A stretch of DNA of 64,000 nt from Nakamurella sp040546275 (GTDB lineage Bacteria; Actinomycetota; Actinomycetes; Mycobacteriales; Nakamurellaceae): assembly GCF_040546275.1 (NCBI RefSeq), contig NZ_JBEPNO010000002.1, positions 558,001 to 622,000 on the forward strand, given 5' to 3'. How positions within the stretch are numbered: the stretch's first letter is position 1; every line of letters begins with the position of its first letter. Under the pieces are notes generated by a model that saw only the letters and a program-made list of their open reading frames with translations, was not told the DNA's origin and did not search any database. The position numbers were made by a program, and so were the translations under genes. Positions 1-8,482 of the stretch are shown piece by piece.

Positions 1-4
1 CCTG

Positions 5-646
5 ATGGCCGCGGACGTCTCGGCAGAAAAGGGCGGCTTGATTTCCTCCGTCCTCCACTGGCTGCGCAAGGGCTACCCGGAAGGTGTGCCGCCGAAGGAC
101 TACTTCCCCCTGATCGCGTTGCTCCGCAGGCGACTCGATGATGCCGAACTGGATCAGATCGTCGAGTACCTGACGAGCAACGGCGGGGTGACTGCCGATC
201 GGGCCGACGTGATGGCCGCGATCGAGAAGGTCGCCAACGAGGATCCGACCGACGAGGACGTGGCGCTGGTCGCCGCACGCCTCGCCGCCGCAGGATGGCC
301 GCTCGCCGGAGCATTGGACCGTTCGCCTTCGGTCCAGGTCAAGACCTCGATGGAACGGCCGGCGCTGTTGACGTCGATCCTGGGCTGGCTCCGCGCGGGG
401 TATCCGCAGGGGGTGCCGGCGAAGGACTACATCCCGCTGCTCGCCCTGCTCCGGCGTCGTCTCAGCGACGACGAAACGGTCTGGATCGCGCGGGAGATCG
501 TCGAATCGGGACACGCACCGGTGGGGGCCTCCGACATCGGGGTGCTCATCACGAAGGTCACCGACGAGATGCCGTCCGAGTCGGACATCAACCGCGTCCG
601 CGAACATCTGGAAGCGGCCGGCTGGCCCGTCCTGCCGGGCGCCTGA
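5..646 (+). CDS. tandem DUF3349-domain protein
   Basis: A 213-residue soluble, acidic protein of unknown function. It contains two copies of the same ~85-residue domain. Each begins with a W-L-R-x-G-Y-P-x-G-V-P motif (about residues 19-30 and 128-139), continues with K-D-Y-x-P-L-x-A-L-L-R-R-R-L, and closes near 'AAGWPL/V'. This is the DUF3349 family, known mainly from mycobacteria and relatives as a single ~80-130-residue domain, so this protein is an internal duplication. The first ATG lies only 4 bases into the window, so a start further upstream cannot be excluded. No membrane segment or signal peptide is seen. Confidence 0.85.
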   Translation: MAADVSAEKGGLISSVLHWLRKGYPEGVPPKDYFPLIALLRRRLDDAELDQIVEYLTSNGGVTADRADVMAAIEKVANEDPTDEDVALVAARLAAAGWPLAGALDRSPSVQVKTSMERPALLTSILGWLRAGYPQGVPAKDYIPLLALLRRRLSDDETVWIAREIVESGHAPVGASDIGVLITKVTDEMPSESDINRVREHLEAAGWPVLPGA

Positions 647-781
647 CCACTCCGAGGCATGCACCTGACCTCTCGGACGCGAGCCACCGGCCAGCCCGGC
701 CACAAGTTTTCCTCATCTGCGGGCTCTACCCTCGGGGCGATCGGTCGCCGGACAGGCGTGACGTCGACGAGTAGGAGTTCA

Positions 782-1699
782 GTGGCAAAGGGAAATGCCG
801 GCAAGGGTCCCGAGGACGGGTCGGGGAAGCCTGACGCGTCGGGGAAGCCTGACGGGCTGGGGAACCCTGCCCGGTCGGGGAAACCTGAGCGCGTCCGAAA
901 GCCGGTTGTCGACCGACGGATCCAACCGGCCCCCGGTACCCGGCAGAGCGTGGCCGCGGCCCGGCAGACCAACGCCAGGTCGAACCGCACTCAGATGTAC
1001 ATCGGAATCGTTGCGGTGACGCTGATCGCGGTCGTCGTGATCATCGGACTGGTGCTGAACAAGAAGGCCAATGCGTCGCCGGTCACCGACCATCCGACCT
1101 CGGTGAACTCCACCTCGAGTGCGGCGGGTGGGATCGTCACGGTCAACGGGGGCGGCGGGTCGCCCCCGGCCCTCGTGCTGGACCTGTACGAGGACGGACT
1201 GTGCCCGGCGTGCCAGGCCTTCGAGGCTCAGTACGGGCAGCAGATCATGAAGGCCGTCGACGAGGGCAAGCTGACCGTGCACTACCACTTCCTCAACTTC
1301 TTGAACAAGGCCTCCTCGTCAGGTGACTACTCGACCAGGGCCGCTGCGGCCCTGCAGTGCGTGGCGGCCACCCCGGCCGCGGCCTCCACCGGGCTGTTCC
1401 TCAATTTCCACAAGACGATGTTCACCTCTGGCATCCAACCGGCGGAGAACGGCTCGGCGGACCTGTCCAACGTGCAGATCGCGGACATCGCGACGAAAGC
1501 CGGAGCGCCGGCGTCGGCCGCCACCTGCATCAAGTCCGGCGCGAACATCGAACAGGCCAAGACGACGGCCGAGGCGGGGCTGGCCTCGCTCACCAAGGCC
1601 ACCCCCGCCGGCCAGGCCGTGGCGACGCCGGCCGTGGTCAGGGACGGTGCGCTGCTCAACCTCAACACCACGGACTGGCTGACCAACCTCCTTGCCTGA
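782..1699 (+). CDS. membrane-anchored DsbA-family thioredoxin-fold protein
   Basis: The predicted 305-residue protein has a basic, Pro/Gly/Lys-rich cytoplasmic N-terminus, one membrane segment (about residues 72-95) and an extracytoplasmic thioredoxin-4/DsbA-like domain with a C-P-A-C redox motif at C141/C144. Such proteins are thought to oxidise or isomerise disulfides in secreted proteins. I chose the GTG at 782 because an AGGAG ribosome-binding site lies just upstream; an in-frame ATG at 659 has none. Residues about 14-37 are a four-fold hexapeptide repeat (S-G-K-P-D-A type) encoded by exact 18-nt periods. An unpaired Cys near residue 245 of the C-terminal half suggests a further disulfide partner. 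Confidence 0.85.
   Translation: MAKGNAGKGPEDGSGKPDASGKPDGLGNPARSGKPERVRKPVVDRRIQPAPGTRQSVAAARQTNARSNRTQMYIGIVAVTLIAVVVIIGLVLNKKANASPVTDHPTSVNSTSSAAGGIVTVNGGGGSPPALVLDLYEDGLCPACQAFEAQYGQQIMKAVDEGKLTVHYHFLNFLNKASSSGDYSTRAAAALQCVAATPAAASTGLFLNFHKTMFTSGIQPAENGSADLSNVQIADIATKAGAPASAATCIKSGANIEQAKTTAEAGLASLTKATPAGQAVATPAVVRDGALLNLNTTDWLTNLLA
821..892 (+). repeat. 18-nt tandem repeat, 4 copies, inside the DsbA-like gene
   Basis: Four consecutive 18-nt units (821-838, 839-856, 857-874, 875-892) encode SGKPDA, SGKPDG, LGNPAR and SGKPER. The frame is preserved because the period is a multiple of three. They lengthen the cytoplasmic tail ahead of the membrane anchor. Confidence 0.85.
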
Positions 1700-1945
1700 G
1701 TGCCCGGGTCTCGGTGGTGGGTGCCCGGCCTCGGCGGTGGGTGCCCGGGTCTGACGACGGTGAGCGCCCGGGCCCGGGTTCGCTGGGGTGAGTGCCCGGG
1801 TTCGGCTGTGGTGGGTGTGCGGGTCTGGCGGCGGTGACCACGACAGGCTCATCTCGTTCCCTGACAGCTGGTCACGCGTTCGACCCCAGCCCCTCACGGC
1901 CCGTCGTTGCCCGCCTCGCTCGCTCCTACCAGCCCCCGCCCGGCA

Positions 1946-1987
1946 TTGCGCGAGTTGCGCGGGAGCCACGCGACCACACTCGCGCAA
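1946..1987. repeat. 10-bp perfect inverted repeat
   Basis: TTGCGCGAGT at 1946-1955 is the exact reverse complement of ACTCGCGCAA at 1978-1987, with 22 nt between the arms. It lies 11 nt before a second inverted repeat. Confidence 0.7.
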
Positions 1988-1998
1988 ACTGTGCGAGT

Positions 1999-2053
1999 AG
2001 CGGAGAGCATAAATCGGACTATTTGGACACAACCGGGACTTATGCTCTCCGCT
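1999..2053. repeat. 14-bp perfect inverted repeat
   Basis: AGCGGAGAGCATAA at 1999-2012 is the exact reverse complement of 2040-2053, with 27 nt between the arms. The long spacer and lack of a U-tract argue against a simple terminator. Possible roles are a structured RNA, an operator, or the ends of a very short mobile element. Confidence 0.7.
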
Positions 2054-2213
2054 TGATGCTGTCGGACGGGGCGAGCCTGGCCTGTCGCGAACGACACGCC
2101 GAGGCTGCGACCGGTAGCAGAGGGACGGCGGCCAGTCTCTGCGTGAATGCGAATGCTGCCAAGCGATTAGGAGCTGCTGGGCCCCTCTTGATAGTGTTGT
2201 CGAGCGGCTTCAC

Positions 2214-2286
2214 GGGGCTGTGGCGCAGCTGGTAGCGCACCACACTGGCAGTGTGGGGGTCAGGGGTTCGAGTCCCCTCAGCTCCA
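2214..2286 (+). tRNA. tRNA-Ala (anticodon GGC)
   Basis: This is a 73-nt cloverleaf. The acceptor stem GGGGCTG pairs with CAGCTCC and includes the G3:U70 pair that identifies alanine tRNAs. The anticodon stem CCACA/TGTGG encloses loop CTGGCAG (anticodon GGC), and the T-arm is normal with TTCGAGT. The discriminator base is A and CCA is not encoded. Confidence 0.97.
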
Positions 2287-2295
2287 CCGTGAGCG

Positions 2296-2330
2296 GGGCC
2301 CGCAGGTCGAGGAATTCGACCTGCGGGCCC
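2296..2330 (+). terminator. intrinsic terminator of tRNA-Ala
   Basis: A perfect 15-bp stem (2296-2310 with 2316-2330) with loop GGAAT is followed by TTTCT. It lies 9 nt after the tRNA. Confidence 0.85.
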
Positions 2331-2331
2331 T

Positions 2332-2449
2332 TTCTGCTTCGTCCGGAACGACGCCTTCTGCTTCGTCCGGAACGACGCCTTCTGCTTCGTCCGGAATGAC
2401 GCTTGTGCTTCGTCCGGAACGACGCCTTCTGCTTCGTCCGGAGGGTTGC
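2332..2449. repeat. 24-nt tandem repeat, 5 copies
   Basis: Five head-to-tail copies of a 23-24-nt unit start at 2332, 2356, 2380, 2403 and 2427. Each contains TTCGTCCGGAACGACG (the last ends in CCGGAGGG). The first copy overlaps the U-tract of the tRNA-Ala terminator, and the array ends 39 nt before the next gene's start. Each unit can form a small TCGT/ACGA hairpin. There are no spacers, so this is not CRISPR. Confidence 0.9.
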
Positions 2450-2488
2450 TTCTGCATCGCCGCGAGGCACGCGCATAGGTTGGGCGTC

Positions 2489-4285
2489 GTGAATACCCGA
2501 CCAGAGATCCGCGGCACCTTCGGCATGGTGGCCACCACCCACTACCTCGCGACGGCGGTGGGCATGGCGGTGCTGGAATCCGGCGGCAACGCGGTGGACG
2601 CCGCGGTAGCCGCCGGCTTCACCCTGCAGGTGGCCGAGCCGCACCTCAACGGACCCGGCGGGGACATGACGCTCCTGGTGGCCGGCCCCAACGGACCGCC
2701 GGACGTCCTCTGCGGGCAAGGCCCTGCACCAGCCGCCGCGAAGGCCGATCACTACACCGATCTGGGCCTCGACCTGGTGCCCGGCTCCGGTCATCTGGCT
2801 GCGGCGATCCCCGGTTCGACGGCGGCCTGGCTGACCTTGCTGCGCGACCGCGGGACGAAGCAGCTGGACGAGCTGCTCGGCTACGCCATCGGGTACGCCG
2901 AACGCGGGGTCCCGGTGATGCCGTCGATCAGCCGGACCATCGCCGGAGTCGCCGACCTGTTCCGCGACGACTGGACCAGCTCCGCCGCGGTCTACCTGCC
3001 GGGCGGCGACGTCCCGGTGGCCGGCAGCATCCTGGCCAACCCGACGCTTGCCGCCACCTACCGCCGGCTCCTCGCCGCCGGCGGGGGAGCGGGCACCCGG
3101 GAAGCGAAGATCGATGCGGCGCTCGCGGAATGGTCGGGCGGGTTCGTGGCCGGAGCGATCGACGAGTTCGCCCGGGAGCCCCGCCGGGATTCGTCCGGCG
3201 AGCGGCACGCCGGGGTGATCACCGGCGCGGACCTGGCCGGCTGGACACCGTCCTACGAGACGCCGGTCTCCGCTTCGTTCGGCGACTGGACCGTCTACAA
3301 GTCTGCCGCCTGGGGTCAGGGCCCTGTTCTGCTGCAACAGCTTCGACTGCTGGAAGAGCTGGGCATCCGGCCAGGGCCGAGTGTCACGGACCCGACCGAG
3401 CTGGCCCACCTGGTGATCGAGGCGACCAAGCTGTCCTTCGCCGACCGCGAGGCCTGGTACGGCGACTCGCAGGAGGTGCCGGTCGTCGAGCTGCTGTCGG
3501 ACGGGTACACGACGGCCCGCGCGGCCTTGATCGGCGCGACCGCTTCGATGGACCTGCGGCCGGGCAGCCCGGACGGCCGGACCCCGCGGCTCGCGCGGGC
3601 GATCGGTCGGGTGATCGGTGTGGAAGGTGCGGCGGACATCGAGGTCCAGGCCGGCATCGGCGAGCCGACGGTCGCCCGTGACGGCAGCACCCGCGGTGAC
3701 ACCTGTCACATCGACGTGGTCGATCGGTGGGGAGGTTCGGTTGCTGCCACCCCCAGTGGCGGCTGGCTGCAGTCCTCGCCCGTCATCCCGAAGTTGGGAT
3801 TCGGTCTCGGCACCAGGCTCCAGATGATGGCACTGGAACCGGGTCTGCCGAGTTCGCTCGTCCCGGGCCGCCGCCCCCGCACCACCCTGTCGCCCTCGAT
3901 GGCCGGCCGGAACGGTGCCGTGGAGCTGGCGTTCGGGACCCCCGGCGGCGATCAGCAGGACCAGTGGCAGCTCGGCTTCCTGCTGCGGCTACTGGTGGGT
4001 CCGCCGCAGCTGGACGTCCAGCAGGCGATCGACGGTCCCTCGATGCACAGCACCCATTTCCCGAGCTCCTTCTATCCGCGGGAGAGCTACCCAGGTCAGG
4101 TGGTGATGGAGGATCGATGCTCGGCCGAGGTGATCTCCGGGTTGGAACGCCGCGGGCACGGTGTTCTCGTCTCGGGCGGCTGGACGCTCGGCCGGGTGTG
4201 TGCGGTGGGGCGTGATCCGCGCTCCGGGTGGCTGCGGGCCGGGGCCGATCCACGCGGCACCCAGGCGTACGCGGCCGGTCGCTGA
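2489..4285 (+). CDS. gamma-glutamyltranspeptidase-family N-terminal-nucleophile hydrolase
   Basis: The 598-residue product belongs to the GGT family, whose members cleave gamma-glutamyl amides (glutathione or amide antibiotics and drugs) after autocatalytic cleavage that exposes a Thr. Hallmarks seen are E-S-G-G-N-A-V-D-A-A-V-A near the start, G-P-G-G-D, the predicted processing Thr in G-D-T-C-H-I-D-V-V-D (about residue 410), and P-S-G-G-W plus R-P-R-T-T-L-S-P downstream. No signal peptide is visible, so it is probably cytoplasmic and closer to the acylase/YwrD-like branch. I chose the GTG at 2489 because family similarity begins there; the in-frame ATG at 2396 lies inside the tandem repeat. 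Confidence 0.85.
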   Translation: MNTRPEIRGTFGMVATTHYLATAVGMAVLESGGNAVDAAVAAGFTLQVAEPHLNGPGGDMTLLVAGPNGPPDVLCGQGPAPAAAKADHYTDLGLDLVPGSGHLAAAIPGSTAAWLTLLRDRGTKQLDELLGYAIGYAERGVPVMPSISRTIAGVADLFRDDWTSSAAVYLPGGDVPVAGSILANPTLAATYRRLLAAGGGAGTREAKIDAALAEWSGGFVAGAIDEFAREPRRDSSGERHAGVITGADLAGWTPSYETPVSASFGDWTVYKSAAWGQGPVLLQQLRLLEELGIRPGPSVTDPTELAHLVIEATKLSFADREAWYGDSQEVPVVELLSDGYTTARAALIGATASMDLRPGSPDGRTPRLARAIGRVIGVEGAADIEVQAGIGEPTVARDGSTRGDTCHIDVVDRWGGSVAATPSGGWLQSSPVIPKLGFGLGTRLQMMALEPGLPSSLVPGRRPRTTLSPSMAGRNGAVELAFGTPGGDQQDQWQLGFLLRLLVGPPQLDVQQAIDGPSMHSTHFPSSFYPRESYPGQVVMEDRCSAEVISGLERRGHGVLVSGGWTLGRVCAVGRDPRSGWLRAGADPRGTQAYAAGR

Positions 4286-4520
4286 GGTCCGTCAGGTGTT
4301 TCCCGACGCACCGCCGGATCCGTTAGAACGGGTGGTCCGGCGGGAACGCGCGCCGAAGGGCGAGCCATGTGCGTCGTCAGGACGAATTGCGTAGCTGTTT
4401 TCCATCGACTTCGACCGCCCGGCATCGTCTTCTACGCTTTGTCGGACTAAGCTCGTAGAGGTCGCCGTCCTGCCATCCTGGGCTGCGATGCCAGTGCGCC
4501 GAACTGCTGGAGGACCGCCC

Positions 4521-6257
4521 GTGACAGCCGTAGCCCCACGCCCCGTAGTGACCCGGGCGTACCCGGTGAACAAACTCCGACCCGGAGTTGCCCTACTGGG
4601 ATATCTGAAGACCACGGACCCGAAGACGCTCGGCAAGATGTACATCTGCACGGCGTTCTTCTTCTTCATGGTCGGCGGTGTGATGGCCCTGATCATGCGG
4701 GCCGAACTCGCTCGTCCCGGCATGCAGTTCCTGTCGAACGAGCAGTACAACCAGCTGTTCACAATGCATGGAACGATCATGCTGCTGTTCTATGCGACGG
4801 CCATCGTGTTCGGCTTTGCAAACTTCGTGCTTCCGCTGCAGATCGGTGCACCGGACGTCGCGTTCCCGCGGCTGAACTCCTTCTCCTACTGGCTGTACCT
4901 GTTCGGTTCGACCATCGCGGTGTCCGGGTTCTTCACCCCGGGTGGCGCTGCGGCCTTCGGTTGGACCGCCTACACCCCGCTGTCGAACTCGGTGAACTCC
5001 CCGGGTGCCGGTGGCGACCTGTGGATCATGGGCCTGGCCGTCTCCGGCCTCGGCACCATCCTCGGTGGCGTCAACATGATCACCACGGTGGTCTGCCTGC
5101 GCGCCCCCGGCATGACGATGTGGCGGCTGCCCATCTTCACCTGGAACATCCTGGTCACCTCGATCCTGATCCTGATCGCGTTCCCGGTCCTCACTGCGGC
5201 GTTGTTCGGATTGGCGGCCGATAGACACTTCGGCTCCCATGTCTTCGACCCGGCCAACGGCGGGGCGATCCTGTTCCAGCATCTGTTCTGGTTCTTCGGG
5301 CATCCGGAGGTCTACATCATCGCGTTGCCGTTCTTCGGCATCGTCTCCGAGGTGTTCCCTGTCTTCTCCCGAAAACCCCTGTTCGGCTATCGAGGGTTGA
5401 TCTATGCCACTTTGTCGATCGCCGCGCTGTCGGTGGCGGTCTGGGCGCACCACATGTTCGCGACCGGAGCCGTGCTGCTCCCGTTCTTCTCGTTCATGAC
5501 GTTCCTCATCGCGGTACCGACCGGACTGAAGTTCTTCAACTGGATCGGCACTATGTGGAAGGGACAGATCACCTTCGAGACACCCATGCTCTTCGCCTGC
5601 GGGTTCCTGGTCACCTTCCTGTTCGGTGGTCTGACGGGCGTCATCCTCGCCTCGCCGGCACTGGACTTCCACGTCTCCGACTCGTACTTCGTGGTGGCCC
5701 ACTTCCACTACGTGCTGTTCGGCACCATCGTGTTCGCCACCTTTGCGGGCATCTACTTCTGGTTCCCGAAGATGACCGGGCGGTTCCTGGACGAAGGTCT
5801 CGGGAAGTTCCACTTCTGGACGACCTTCTTCGGCTTCCACCTGACGTTCCTGGTCCAGCACTGGCTGGGCAACATGGGCATGCCGCGTCGGTACCCGGAC
5901 TACCTGCCGTCGGATGGCTTCACCACGCTGAACACCATCTCCACCATCGGTGCCTTCATCCTCGGTGCGTCGACCCTGCCGTTCATCTGGAACGTCTTCC
6001 GGTCGCTGCGCTATGGCGAGGTCACGACGGCGGACGACCCGTGGGGCTACGGCAACTCGCTCGAGTGGGCCACCAGCTCCCCGCCGCCACGGCACAACTT
6101 CACGTCGTTGCCACGGATCCGGTCCGAGCGTCCCGCATTCGAGCTGCACCACCCGCACATGATCGAGCGGATGCGGACGGAAGCCCACCCGAACCGCAAC
6201 TGGGAACCGCTGCAGGAACTCGAGTCCAGCGAGCACCTCAGCATCCCGAAGAGCTGA
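4521..6257 (+). CDS. ctaD: cytochrome c oxidase subunit I
   Basis: Catalytic subunit of the aa3-type terminal oxidase; it reduces O2 to water and pumps protons in the plasma membrane. About 12 membrane segments are predicted over 578 residues. The haem and copper ligands are all visible: the His of M-H-G-T (haem a), H-P-E-V-Y with the cross-linked Tyr, W-A-H-H-M-F (CuB), and H-F-H-Y-V (haems a3 and a). The GTG at 4521 has GGAGGA six bases upstream, which makes it preferable to the ATG at 4488. It is followed by a hairpin and then serB, the same neighbour as in mycobacteria. No other oxidase subunit gene is in the window. Confidence 0.97.
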   Translation: MTAVAPRPVVTRAYPVNKLRPGVALLGYLKTTDPKTLGKMYICTAFFFFMVGGVMALIMRAELARPGMQFLSNEQYNQLFTMHGTIMLLFYATAIVFGFANFVLPLQIGAPDVAFPRLNSFSYWLYLFGSTIAVSGFFTPGGAAAFGWTAYTPLSNSVNSPGAGGDLWIMGLAVSGLGTILGGVNMITTVVCLRAPGMTMWRLPIFTWNILVTSILILIAFPVLTAALFGLAADRHFGSHVFDPANGGAILFQHLFWFFGHPEVYIIALPFFGIVSEVFPVFSRKPLFGYRGLIYATLSIAALSVAVWAHHMFATGAVLLPFFSFMTFLIAVPTGLKFFNWIGTMWKGQITFETPMLFACGFLVTFLFGGLTGVILASPALDFHVSDSYFVVAHFHYVLFGTIVFATFAGIYFWFPKMTGRFLDEGLGKFHFWTTFFGFHLTFLVQHWLGNMGMPRRYPDYLPSDGFTTLNTISTIGAFILGASTLPFIWNVFRSLRYGEVTTADDPWGYGNSLEWATSSPPPRHNFTSLPRIRSERPAFELHHPHMIERMRTEAHPNRNWEPLQELESSEHLSIPKS

Positions 6258-6276
6258 TCCCCACCTCTTCCGCCCG

Positions 6277-6309
6277 AGGCCCGCGCCGCGCACTGCGTAG
6301 CGCGGGCTT
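6277..6309 (+). terminator. hairpin after ctaD
   Basis: GCCCGCGC (6279-6286) pairs with GCGCGGGC (6300-6307) and is extended by two weaker pairs. There is only a short TTC tail, so termination may be partial. Confidence 0.55.
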
Positions 6310-6387
6310 CGTGCTGTCTATGCTCGGCGAGCCCACTCCCGTTCTCTCGGTGCCTGTATCGAGGCTTGGATCGAAGGATCACATCTG

Positions 6388-7590
6388 ATGGCCTCCGTGC
6401 TGATCACCGTCAGCGGACCCGACAAACCGGGTGTGACCGGCGTGTTGTTCGCCGCACTCTCGGCCCATCGCGTCGACATCCTCGACGTGGACCAGGTGGT
6501 GATCCGCGGCGCGCTCACCCTGGGCGTGCTGGTGGCCACCCCCGGTGATCCGGAGTCGCTGCAGGAGCACGTCGAGCAGGCCATGCACTCACTGCGGATG
6601 ACGGTCGACGTCTCGATCGACCGCGTCGGCGACACCGATCGACGCAAGGCCACGCACACGGTCGTGGTGCTGGGGCGGCCGTTGCAGGCCAAGGCGATCG
6701 GCGCGCTCGCCCGGACGTTCGGCGAGGTCGGTGTCAACATCGAGACCATCACCCGCATCGCCGACTACCCGGTGACCGGGCTCGAGTTGTCCGTCACCGC
6801 CGCCGACGACGATCAACTACGAGCTGTGGTCGCTACCGTTGCATCAAAGGCGGGCGTCGACATCGCCGTCCAGCGGGCCGGTCTCGCACGCCGGGCGAAG
6901 CGGCTGATCGTGTTCGACGTCGACTCCACCCTGATCACCGGTGAGGTCATCGAGATGCTCGCCGACCACACCGGCACGCGGGATCGGGTCGAGGAGATCA
7001 CGGCCGCGGCCATGCGTGGTGAGCTGGATTTCGCAGCCTCTCTGCGCGAGAGGGTGGCCATGCTGGCCGGTCTCGATGCTGCCGTGCTCGACGAGGTGGG
7101 TCGGTCGCTGGAACTGACTCCTGGCGCCCGGACGACGATCCGCACCTTGAAGCGCCTCGGCTACAAGTGCGGGATCGTTTCCGGCGGATTCACCCAGGTA
7201 GCACGGCATCTCGTCGACGAGCTGGAGCTCGACTTCGTGGCCGCCAACACCCTGGAGGTGGTCGGCGGGCGGCTGACCGGACGGGTCGAGGGCGAGATCG
7301 TCGACCGGGCCGGCAAGGCCAGGGCATTGGCGCGCTTCGCGGCAGAGTCCGGGGTGCCGCTGGACCAGACGGTAGCCGTGGGAGACGGAGCGAACGACAT
7401 CGACATGCTGACGACGGCGGGGCTGGGGATCGCGTTCAACGCCAAGCCGATCGTCGCGGACGCCGCCGACACCGCCCTGAACCAGCCGTTCCTGGACCCG
7501 GTGCTGTTCATCCTCGGCATCACCCGCGAGGAGGTCGAAGAGGCCGATGCCTCCGACGGCCGCGACGCCGGCCGCGTACCCCTTGCCTGA
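6388..7590 (+). CDS. serB: phosphoserine phosphatase with N-terminal ACT domains
   Basis: Catalyses the last step of serine synthesis, hydrolysis of O-phosphoserine. The 400 residues comprise two ACT regulatory domains (about 1-80 and 90-165; amino-acid binding) followed by a HAD phosphatase domain. The HAD motifs are D-V-D-S-T-L near 174, S-G-G-F-T, a Lys in the R-A-G-K region, and G-D-G-A-N-D-I-D-M. The architecture and length match mycobacterial SerB2. A GAAGGA site precedes the ATG. O-phosphoserine is also the acceptor used by CysM in the CysO pathway encoded further along, so this enzyme competes for that substrate. Confidence 0.95.
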   Translation: MASVLITVSGPDKPGVTGVLFAALSAHRVDILDVDQVVIRGALTLGVLVATPGDPESLQEHVEQAMHSLRMTVDVSIDRVGDTDRRKATHTVVVLGRPLQAKAIGALARTFGEVGVNIETITRIADYPVTGLELSVTAADDDQLRAVVATVASKAGVDIAVQRAGLARRAKRLIVFDVDSTLITGEVIEMLADHTGTRDRVEEITAAAMRGELDFAASLRERVAMLAGLDAAVLDEVGRSLELTPGARTTIRTLKRLGYKCGIVSGGFTQVARHLVDELELDFVAANTLEVVGGRLTGRVEGEIVDRAGKARALARFAAESGVPLDQTVAVGDGANDIDMLTTAGLGIAFNAKPIVADAADTALNQPFLDPVLFILGITREEVEEADASDGRDAGRVPLA

Positions 7591-7617
7591 CGCCGGCGCG
7601 GACCGGGAGTATTCGGA

Positions 7618-8397
7618 GTGACCGGAGAAGTGCTGGCGCCGCTGCGGGCGCGGTACGCCTATTGGCTCGGGCTCGACCGGGACGAGGTGCTCCTGGACCG
7701 AGACGAGGCCGCCGAGGACATCAGGGCCCTGCAGCTGATCCTGCGGATGGAACGCGATGAGCCGCCGTCGTGGCACACGGCCCTCGCCCTGGCAGCCACC
7801 GCCAGTGCCGCAGTGTGTCTCGACCCTCGCGCCGAGCCCGAGGGCGAGTGGTACGAGGCGGTCCGTGACTACTGCGCGGGACACATCCGCAAGGTCACCC
7901 GGCGGGCAAGGGGAGCTCAGTGGGAGGCGACCGCTGATCTGCCGGGCGTCACCTTCGCGGAGGGGATCACCCAGGTCAGGGCTCTGGTGCCTGGCAGGGT
8001 GCGGGAACTCGACAAGCGGGTGAGCAAATTGCAGGTCGGCGGCACTGACGTGGAGCCCGATCTGCCGGTCGGGCAGCCCGCCGGCATCTGCCTCGAGATC
8101 TGGCTGCCGCCAGAGCCGGTGATGACCCTCGGGAAGGCCATGGCCCAGACCGGTCACGCCGGGATGATCGCCGCAGCTCTGCTGGCGATGGACCAGGATC
8201 GGCTGGAACGTTGGGCGTCGAACGGTCTTTCCGCCTCGGTCCGCAGGGCCACCTCGGCCCAGTGGGCCGATCTGATCGGCGCCGTCGCGGAGGACGGGTC
8301 GGCCTGGACGGGGCAACACCTGCTCGCGGTCCGGGACGCGGGCTTCACCGAGGTCGCTCCCGGTACGGTCACCGTCATCGCCCGGGCCGACTGGTAG
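7618..8397 (+). CDS. PTH2-like peptidyl-tRNA hydrolase family protein
   Basis: A 259-residue protein whose C-terminal half resembles the PTH2 fold: T-L-G-K-A-M-A-Q-T-G-H-A-G followed by a helix, and later D-A-G-F-T-E-V-x-P-G-T-V-T. PTH2 enzymes release peptides from stalled peptidyl-tRNA. The N-terminal ~110 residues are acidic and resemble nothing I recognise. It lies 27 bp after serB in the same direction and is probably co-transcribed. GTG start. The family assignment is moderate; enzymatic activity is inference. Confidence 0.6.
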   Translation: MTGEVLAPLRARYAYWLGLDRDEVLLDRDEAAEDIRALQLILRMERDEPPSWHTALALAATASAAVCLDPRAEPEGEWYEAVRDYCAGHIRKVTRRARGAQWEATADLPGVTFAEGITQVRALVPGRVRELDKRVSKLQVGGTDVEPDLPVGQPAGICLEIWLPPEPVMTLGKAMAQTGHAGMIAAALLAMDQDRLERWASNGLSASVRRATSAQWADLIGAVAEDGSAWTGQHLLAVRDAGFTEVAPGTVTVIARADW

Positions 8398-8482
8398 CAG
8401 GCGCGCTGAATGGTCGGCTCCTCGCCGGACCGGTTCGGTCCAACCACCACCGGATCGGTGGCCACGGCCGAACGCTGACCTC

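Larger units (their letters stand above)
1700..2213. other. 514-bp repeat-rich intergenic region without a convincing gene
   Basis: From 1700 to about 1830 there are six degenerate copies of a G(T/C)GCCCGGGT-type unit, starting at 1700, 1721, 1741, 1764, 1792 and 1815 (spacing 20-28 nt), beginning directly after the upstream stop codon. From 1946 to 2053 there are two inverted repeats in succession. The short reading frames that cross the region have no recognisable domain or ribosome-binding site. Confidence 0.6.

Noticed and set aside
2332..2449. CRISPR array
   Set aside because: The repeats are directly abutting with no spacers, and there are no cas genes in the window.
2210..3709. A 499-codon minus-strand frame opposite the GGT-like gene and through the tandem repeats
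   Set aside because: Shadow of a real gene; the start region translates the 24-nt repeat into R-R-R-R-S-G repeats and nothing matches a known family.
4593..6293. A 566-codon open frame on the minus strand opposite ctaD
   Set aside because: It is the antisense shadow of a well-supported cytochrome oxidase gene; the translation is Arg/Glu/Gln-rich low-complexity sequence with no domain.
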